64,000 nucleotides of DNA, taken from NCBI GenBank assembly GCA_963377175.1, contig CAUJNA010001857.1, positions 656,795-720,794 on the forward strand. The letters run 5' to 3'. This DNA comes from Effrenium voratum (Eukaryota > Sar > Dinophyceae > Suessiales > Symbiodiniaceae). Shown here in pieces: positions 57,317 through 64,000 of the stretch. The notes beneath the pieces were generated by a model. The model saw only the letters and a program-made list of their open reading frames with translations, did not search any database and was not told where the DNA came from. A program made the position numbers and the translations under genes. Positions within the stretch are counted from its first letter, which is position 1, and each line of letters starts with the position of its first letter.

Positions 57317-60300
57317 ATGGGAAACGTCAGCACGTGCCTTGCGAGCACAGAGAGCAGTGGCGTGGAAGCTGATGGGGTGAGCTGCGGAGTTTGCGTGCAC
57401 CAGTACTTGTTCCCCATGTATGTGGTGAAGGACGGGGGGATTCTTCGTGGCAATTGGACACGCACGCATGAGTGTTTTTGCCTTCTGGGTTACGCAAGCA
57501 AAAGACGGGGTGGGAGCAGGGGCCTTTGGTCCAGCTTCGACATGAAGATTGGAATGTCCGAGCCGCGGCCCATAGGTATCAGACTTTCTGCAGATGGAGG
57601 GCCCGCCTGAGGCACATCACGTCCTGAAGGAGAAGGGGCTGCTACATGAATGGCAGCCAGGACTGACGGACTTTGGACATGCACCATTCAGATGGCAAGG
57701 ATCGAATTGCTTGATTTGGGTTGATTTCTACAACTAAAGTGACACAACCATTCCCCGACTCCTACCAGGACACTGGCGGCGTGTTGATGTGTGTTTCCAC
57801 GGTCCATGTTTCTTCACAAAATCACCAACCTCAACAGATCCAAACGTGCGCGTTTCACTGTGCAGGAATGCTCAGCGTCTTCATCTCTCACCAGTGGTTG
57901 GGTAACAAATTCCCAGACCCTTCTGGGCACCAGCTGGCGGTGCTGCGCAAAGTGCTGCGGCGCTTCATCGACAGATCGCTGAAGGTTGAGCAAGATATGA
58001 CAAGGATCATGAGCAAGGAAAATCCGACCAGCTATGAGCAGATTCAACATGGATATCTCTTTTTAGATTGGTCTCTCCGATTGGTTTGGAATTTGTTTTC
58101 ACTTAACGGGAATTTCAGTCTCTTGGTTTGGACTTTTGATGATTCTCCTGTGATGGCAGCCATCTATAACTGTAACTGTTGTTTGGTGTTTGCAATGGTT
58201 TCTCGCCTGCGCTTTTGTCTGCCGACTGTCAGGTTCGCGATCCCACAGATAACTGCAAGGACGGACGGCGTCAATGAAGACGCCACAAGGTCAGATGCAG
58301 CTCTTGCTGTCCAAAGCATTCCGGCATACGTGGAGGCATGTGATTTGCTTCTTGGTAACTTTTGAGGCGCAGGGCTTCTGAGACACTTAAGGTTTCAAAG
58401 AAGCTCCAAGCATGTTCATCCCATTTTCCGCCACTCATGGTTTCGCCAAATGTGTGACTTGCCAGTTTCGGATGCATGATGACGTGCGTTTCCTGGGGCC
58501 CTCAGACCTTAAGTATTCCTTGACTCCAGTAGCTCGCATTCAGTAGTAAGATCAAGAAGCAACATGGGGCACTAAGCCCGTGTTTTGGGTACAGGGTTCA
58601 ACAAGTTGCCCTTGCGCAGATTTCTTAGCTGTAGACCCCCTGGTATGTGGTCACATGTGAAAAGATTGAATTTTCAATCTGACCCTTGATAATTTGCAGA
58701 TATTATTTTAAATTTTGACATGCGCAGACACAGAAGTACATATATGATATATATATATATATATATATTCATATGATATATATATATATATAAACACGTG
58801 TGTGTGTGTAGGCGAGAACTATTTTTAGCCATGTGCAAGCGTCGACTTAGCCATGCGCAAGCTGTTCTTTAGCCCTGCACGGATGATTCTCCAGCCATGG
58901 ACGGTTTTAGATTGTGAACCATATGCAAGCATGCATTTTCAACCATGCATAAACGTGGGACGGCTGGGGCGCGTCAGCCATCTCCGGCCCCAAAACCTTG
59001 TTTTTTTTTGTTTAAGGTGCTGGCACTCAGTCTTCCGATAGTCTCCGCTGTCTTCCCGTAGTCTTCCGATGCTGAAAACCAAGAAAACGCAGAGTTTGGA
59101 GGCCGAAAGCGCATTTCAGCCCTGTCCAGCCGAGACATGCTCGAAACGCTCGCTTTCGGCCCCAAAACCTTGCTCTTTTTTAGGTTTTGGAACTTGGAAG
59201 CCGTAGTCTTCCGATAGTCTCTGGCTTTAGCCTTAGAAGACTATCGGAAGACTACGGGTTAGACCCATGGATTTATTGCTGGCAGCTGCGTGGGCGCGGC
59301 TAAGGAACAAAATATATGTAGCTAAGAGCCTTTGTGTTCGTGGCTAAGTATTTAGAGTCTGTTCGCAGCTAAGAAAGTGATGGTGTGTAGGCCAATCTGA
59401 GCAGGATGATTCTTTCTTCGTTGTGCACCATGTACCTCATGATTAAGCCTTCTAGAAGGCCTGTTTTGGTCGGCTCAGACGTGACCAGCCACCCGAGGTT
59501 TTTTGCGCTTGTCCCAGAACTTGTTCACGTCGACACTGGCCACGAGTGCAACTATGCTGCTCATCTATCTTGAGTGAATTGTGGCTTGATTTGTCCTTCT
59601 TTCCCAGAACTGATTTGCAGCATACGCGAGAAAGCACAGGTTTCAGTGGTACCTTCTTGATCTTTCTTGCGGCTTTTTGATTCAAAAAGCCAATCCCAAA
59701 CAGTTTCTGTTTGGTGGCCATGTTAACCGCTGTCTAAGGAAACATGGTTGTCGAGGGGGTGGTGTCGGGCAGAGCTTTGGTGTCGCTTGCTCTCTAACCG
59801 CCAAGACACCAGTGTCATTGTAATATTCTCGGATGTGGAAGCCTTGTACATTTTCCCCCTGGATTGGCAGAGGAATCTGATCTCAGATGGTTTGTTTACA
59901 GTGGAAAGTGATCGGGCTGGAGTCGTGAAACTTGGAGAGATGGCCTTGCACAGCAAGATCCAGCATCTGCGTCAGCGGGGCCCGCTTTCTCACTACAGAT
60001 TCCATTTGGCGAACAGGCCCAGGTTGCTGAACCAGGAGAAGGCAGAATTCGACCTGCCAGGATTCTTGCAGCACTTTGATTTCCCAAGTCTTGAAGCTGC
60101 TGTCAAAGAAGAAGAAGAAGGGATGACCGGGATGCTGTGCGCGGTCTTTGCGGGTGATTGCAACATGCTGCGCCTGCTGGCGGAGCAACGCGCAGATGCC
60201 AATGGAAAAGTCGTTGGTTTGACGGACTTGGGGTACTATGACACCCAGACCTTGCTGATGGCTGCGGCGAAAAGTGCTCAGAATGCCAAGGTCTTATCCA

Positions 60301-60914
60301 CCCTGATGCTGCTGCGAGCCGACCCAAACCTGAGTTCCAGAGCCGGTCTCACCGCTGCATACTTGTCCCACGACCCGTCTCACGTGCACGTCTTGCTGGA
60401 GAACAAGGCTGATTTGGTGAATTGCGAAATTCCGCCATTGTTTGGCGCTGCTGGTAGGGCCTCCTCTGCAACAGTCAAGGCATTGCTGGAGGGCAGATGT
60501 AGCCCTTCCCAGACGAGTTTGGACGGCTTTGGGGTCTTGCATGCCGTGCCCATGTTCGGAGGTGCGAACCCACACGCATCTGAAACAATTCGGCTACTCC
60601 TATCGTTTCGAGCTGATGTAAACCTTCCGACGGCACCGAAGTCAAGGATGAAGGAGGAATGCTGGCGGTGCCGGGTCTCCATTGCAATTTGGGGGTCGTA
60701 CAGTACCAGCTACCAACGAAAGATAGCCAACCTGACAGGAGCTACGCCATTGGCCATTGCTGCTATGATGGGCAACAGGGTGCAAGTTCAAACTCTGCTG
60801 GAGAACAATGCTGACTCGGAAATTTCAAATGGGCTAGGACATACACCACTTGACCTGGCCCGGCAGGCTGGTCAATGCCACTTGCTGTCTATTTTGGGCA
60901 CCTTCGCTGTGTAG
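57317..60914 (+). CDS. SHQW-domain protein with C-terminal ankyrin repeats
   Basis: Exons: 57317-57430 (MGNVSTC... to YLFPMYVVK), 57594-57660 (AHHVLKEKGLLHEWQP), 57866-58070 (GMLSVFISHQWLGNKFPDPS to FLDW), 58233-58354 (FAIPQITARTDGVNEDATRS, QSIPAYVEACDLLL) and 59739-60914 (ETWLSRGWCRAELWCRLLS, then ankyrin repeats, stop 60912-60914). Phases agree for the first four. A linker of perhaps 20-30 residues between CDLLL and ETWLSRGW is not found. The N-terminal part matches a family I remember as large in Symbiodiniaceae. The last exon has about six ankyrin-type units (AVFAGDCNMLRLLAEQRADA, ATPLAIAAMMGNRVQVQTLL, GHTPLDLARQAGQCHLLSIL). MGNVST fits an N-myristoylation signal, which suggests membrane attachment. 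Ankyrin repeats bind proteins; the SHQW part (SHQW, DWF.IPQ, RGWCR.E) resembles TIR/HET-like signalling domains only by motif layout, which is inference. Confidence 0.85.
58738..58795. repeat. TA microsatellite
   Basis: A run of TA units with short breaks (58745-58768 and 58774-58791), followed by a GT run. It lies in the long fourth intron of the ankyrin gene. Confidence 0.95.
58820..58960 (+). repeat. Degenerate ~25-bp repeat (TTAGCCATGCGCAAGC)
   Basis: AGCCATGTGCAAGC, AGCCATGCGCAAGC, AGCCCTGCACGGAT, AGCCATGGACGG, ACCATATGCAAGC and ACCATGCATAAACG follow at ~22-30-bp spacing. Confidence 0.6.
59201..59257. repeat. Perfect 20-bp inverted repeat (hairpin)
   Basis: CCGTAGTCTTCCGATAGTCT at 59201-59220 is the exact reverse complement of 59238-59257, with a 17-nt loop. 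Single arms recur nearby (TCTTCCGATAGTCT near 59031 and GTAGTCTTCCGAT near 59057), and GGCCCCAAAACCTTG occurs at 58986 and 59158. This may be part of a small non-autonomous element in the ankyrin gene's intron. Confidence 0.8.
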
Positions 60915-61836
60915 CACAAAGTTGCCAGTGGCGACATGGCGCACAATTGTCGCGCCATAGCCTTCCAAGAACTGAATGGAGGTAAAACGTGATTGCTGCA
61001 ACAAGTGTGAGCTAGGACGCTAATTTTGAATGCTTCATGACTCGAGATGCGCTCATGGAGTTACATGTGCTTGCTGACCGTTTATCGATCTTGGAGTTGC
61101 ATCGGATTGTAGGATAGTTCAGTTTCAAGTATAGAAAGCGGTGCAAACCTAACCAGTGGATACGATTGTCTTTTCGCCAAATCCTGGTGGAGCAGAGCAG
61201 CCAAGGCTGTGTGCTCCTGACAGTGGTAAAGAGCATGTGACTGGCCAATCGCAACAAACCAACGGGAGCTCGGAGCACCACAATCACAATCGTGGCATGT
61301 GATGGCAAAATCGCCGAAGACCCGAACACGCACGTCACTGAATCTCTGGCCAAGCTGTCTGTGCAATCCCATCTAAGAACTCAAGGGAAGAAAGACCGAA
61401 GTTTTCTGAGCAGCGAAGAGTTTGTGTTTAGGCATGCTGCTTTTTGCGGTGTTTTCTTGCCAGGGCGCAGGTCCCTGGGAAACTGGGAGGAGGGGGGATA
61501 GAAATATGCATATATGCATAGATGTACTTGTGTGTGCGCTTACGCATGATCATTTCGCAGATGGAAAACAAGTACATAGGTGTATGCAGGAGGAAGAATG
61601 TGTTTTCCCTGTGGCTCCCGGCTCAGGCATGGTGGCCCAATTTACAGGCATCACTTTTGGCCTGGCCTGAGCGGTGGATCAAATTTCCTGTGTGGTTTCT
61701 ACATGTGGCTGTCTGGTTTTGAGGGCGCCCTTTTGGTGGCCTTCTAAAGGGAACCAAAAGGAAGACCGAACCCAATTTTTCGACCCTGGCTTTAAGACAT
61801 GTAGTTGATTTCTCCCTCGGGCATTTTTCCTGCCAG
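60915..61836. other. Intergenic, no gene supported
   Basis: Short frames on both strands without GC3 bias, for example a 113-codon minus frame at 61012-61353 that has no motif I know. This is the spacer between the ankyrin gene and the next plus-strand gene. Confidence 0.4.
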
Positions 61837-63833
61837 CGTCACTTCCCCTGTCGCACTCGCGAGGCGCCGGAGCCGGTGGCGGCAGCCCTTCGACTGTGGA
61901 TCCTCGACGTGGAGGCGCGCGAGCGAGCGAGAAATCCACGGTGATCATCTCTTCATGGAGTGGCTAAGGCCGGCTAGGATGTTTGACCTGATTGTTTTGT
62001 TGGATGTGTAAATGATATTTACTGTATTTTGATCTTTTGTTCAGGAAACATGTGGAACATCCTCCGTTCTTCAAGGGCGCAATCAAACACGCGGATTCCT
62101 TCCCATTCCGCAGCTGGTCAACAATTAAGTTTGTGGCTCCCCACCCCCTCCGTGGCCTCTTTGTCCGTGACGGATTCCATAATTTTAAAGTCTTGGTTCT
62201 CGTTTGACCAGCAATTGCCCCCGAGTTACCGCCGGCTATCTTAAAACATGCTCGAAGCTTGAGAATTTGTACCCGAGTGACCGCGGGCCATCTTGAGATA
62301 CCTAAAGCTTGCTGGTGGCCCGCTTTGGCCCTTATTTGTGCCTGTGTGACGGCGCTACTTGTACCTCAGTGACTGCATGCCAGCTTCAGAATGTGTACCT
62401 GCCATCGCAACTCATGCCATGTTGAGATACTGAAAGCTCGGTGGTCCATGTCATTCGCCGTTTGGCTGAACCATGATTTGTTAGCCAGATAAATTGGATA
62501 ACAGGCTGATAACAGGGGTGAGCTTTAGGATGTCCCTTCACAGTGACCTTTGAGGAGGAAACCTCACAAACCTTTGGGCAAATCTAAATGAAACCCAAAA
62601 AATGGGAGCCCCCAAACTCAGGATTCCTCAAAACCAGGCTCCACCACTGCGTCGGAGCGGCCCACCGCCCGACCCAGAGCCGCGACAAGGACGGGGCCCA
62701 GCGGGGCCGAACGCCGAAGCCGAAAGACGCGGCGCCGGAGGCGGAGCCGGAGCCCATCAACTGCCGCCTGCTGCTGCGCAGCCGGGCGCAAGGGGCAAAG
62801 GAGAGGGGTGAAGACTGGAGTTCCCAGGCCAGCTGATGGAAAAAAAGGCTCGAACCCTAGAAATATAGGGAGCTGAAGAGTTACACCTGATTTTGCTTTG
62901 CGTATGATGACCTGAAGTTGCTTTCGAAGGATGCTTCAACCCGGTTCGAAACAATGCTTTCCCCAACAGAAAACGTGTCCTCCGATCAAAATAGTGTTTG
63001 ACTCGAACCATGTCTATTATTGGGGGGGCCCTGATTGGTGCTGTTGTTTTTGCGCGGCAAGGAGTAGTTTGAGGTGTTGCACATAGTACACTTATATAGA
63101 ATAGCTCACAATCTTTAAATAAGGATTTTATATGGTTCAGCCTTGTCTTTGTCTTCTGTTTCCATTCGGGGTCAGGGGTTTGCCGCCGCCTTTCCTTTTT
63201 GAAAAGCCCAAAACGGCTCCGCGAGCACAGGTTTTAAGGAAAGATCTAGCCAGTTTTGGGTTCTGTTGCTTTGGGCTTCTGAAAGCAAAGGATTGCGGGG
63301 CACCCCCAATACGGCGAGTTGACTCTTCTGAATTTTGTGCTTTCGCACCAGGATTTGTTCTCGGAGTCGGGAAATAGTTGTTACTGAGACTATTTGGGCC
63401 CATACTGTATGGCTGCAGTGGACCGTTTCGGCCCCAGGCTTTGCTGCCTTGAAAAAAGGGGCCTGCTACTGACAACCCCCAGAAAGGTCCTAATAGTTGG
63501 AGCTGAAACGGGGGCGCGGGGTGCATCAAGATCATAGATCAATCGGCCGAAACCCGAGTAAACATTGAGCAAGCTGACAAATACGTCAAAGAAGCAGGAA
63601 CATCTACAATCAAAGTTGGCCATCTTCACATGTAGCACATAATATTCAAATGCATATAGATGTACACATATTTTGTGTTTATATATATATATATGCACTT
63701 GCACAAAGCCTCAGCCCTTCTGCACCGAGGCTCCGAAGCGCGCGCGCAGCTCAAGGGCTGGGCCTCCGCCCACTGCTGGCAAAGCGCGCGCGACCCATCG
63801 GCGCGAGCCGGGAGCCCCGGGCACGCGGGGAAA
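61837..63833 (+). CDS. Three-exon gene fragment of unknown function, probably incomplete
   Basis: Exon 61837-61940 follows a pyrimidine-rich acceptor (TTTTTCCTGCCAG) and reads HFPCRTREAPEPVAAALRLW and ILDVEARERARNP, then a GT donor. Exon 62638-62807 starts after AACCAG and reads LHHCVGAAHRPTQSRDKDG and EAEPEPINCRLLLRSRAQ; a GC donor at 62795 is an alternative to GT at 62808. Exon 63715 to about 63833 follows GCCTCAG and reads LLHRGSEARAQLKGWASAHC. All three have very high GC3 and their phases join (2/1, then 1/2 with the GT donor). The product is rich in Arg, Glu and Ala, with no family I recognise. The start is not seen, and the gene may run beyond the window. Confidence 0.45.
62218..62450 (+). 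repeat. Degenerate ~65-bp repeat
   Basis: CCCGAGTTACCGCCGG, ACCCGAGTGACCGCGGG, ACCTCAGTGACTGCATG and a final weaker copy are each followed by CATCTTGAGATAC- and AAAGCTTG-like strings. About 3.5 units, within an intron of the last gene. Confidence 0.55.
63676..63696. repeat. Short TA run
   Basis: About eight TA units directly upstream of the exon at 63715. Confidence 0.9.
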
Positions 63834-64000
63834 GTGACCCCCGTGGCAAAACTATCAAAGTGGGTGACTGGTTTCAACATGGGTAGCTATCAAAATGGTT
63901 CCCCCGTTTTGAAGAAGTATCAAAAGTAACTGATGTGGAATCGGACGAAGCGGGGGGGGGGGGACCTTGATCATGTTCATGAACTAGAAGTCTTCAAGAT

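Noticed and set aside
58071..58232. Reading straight through as one ORF in the ankyrin gene
   Set aside because: The 162-bp segment has no stop, but it splits DW from FAIPQ, starts GT, ends CAG and is A+T-rich, so it is an intron.

Overview
The window looks like nuclear DNA of a dinoflagellate, most likely a Symbiodiniaceae alga. The reasons are: short GC3-rich exons scattered in long introns; introns starting with GC or GA as well as GT and ending in AG, usually followed by G; all convincing genes on the + strand; reverse transcriptases of a type familiar from these algae; and a large share of tandem repeats. There are no operons, no ribosome-binding sites and no bacterial genes.

Layout. 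1-9200 is a nest of broken retroelements. Pieces of a LINE-like family with a predicted restriction-like endonuclease lie at 1-705, 3430-4398 and 4399-7905, and a second LINE type at 1909-2985. Three arrays of a ~77-bp repeat with shared higher-order structure are mixed in with them. 9726-11512 is a chain of minisatellites with a tRNA-like relic. 11513-24735 holds a gag-like relic, a decayed coding block (18818-20418), several minisatellites and a 1.7-kb satellite with a ~266-bp higher-order period (23010-24735). From about 25.5 kb the DNA becomes genic.

Genes. (1) 26968-32522: a multi-exon gene of unknown product with partly phase-compatible exons. (2) 44255-56088 (possibly from 41737): an alpha/beta-hydrolase of the proline iminopeptidase (S33) type, pieced together from ten small exons. 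Most of its introns have GC or GA donors, its nucleophile elbow lacks the catalytic serine, and it has a frameshift just after the catalytic histidine. (3) 57317-60914: a protein with a dinoflagellate 'SHQW' N-terminal domain followed by ankyrin repeats, with a possible N-myristoylation start. (4) 61837-63833: three phase-compatible exons of an unknown gene that probably runs out of the window.

The co-directional genes fit the unidirectional gene clusters known in dinoflagellates. Nothing here shows that they share a pathway. All exon models were read by eye from frame, codon bias, splice boundaries and remembered family motifs, with no alignment or transcript support. Long stretches between the listed features hold nothing I can identify.
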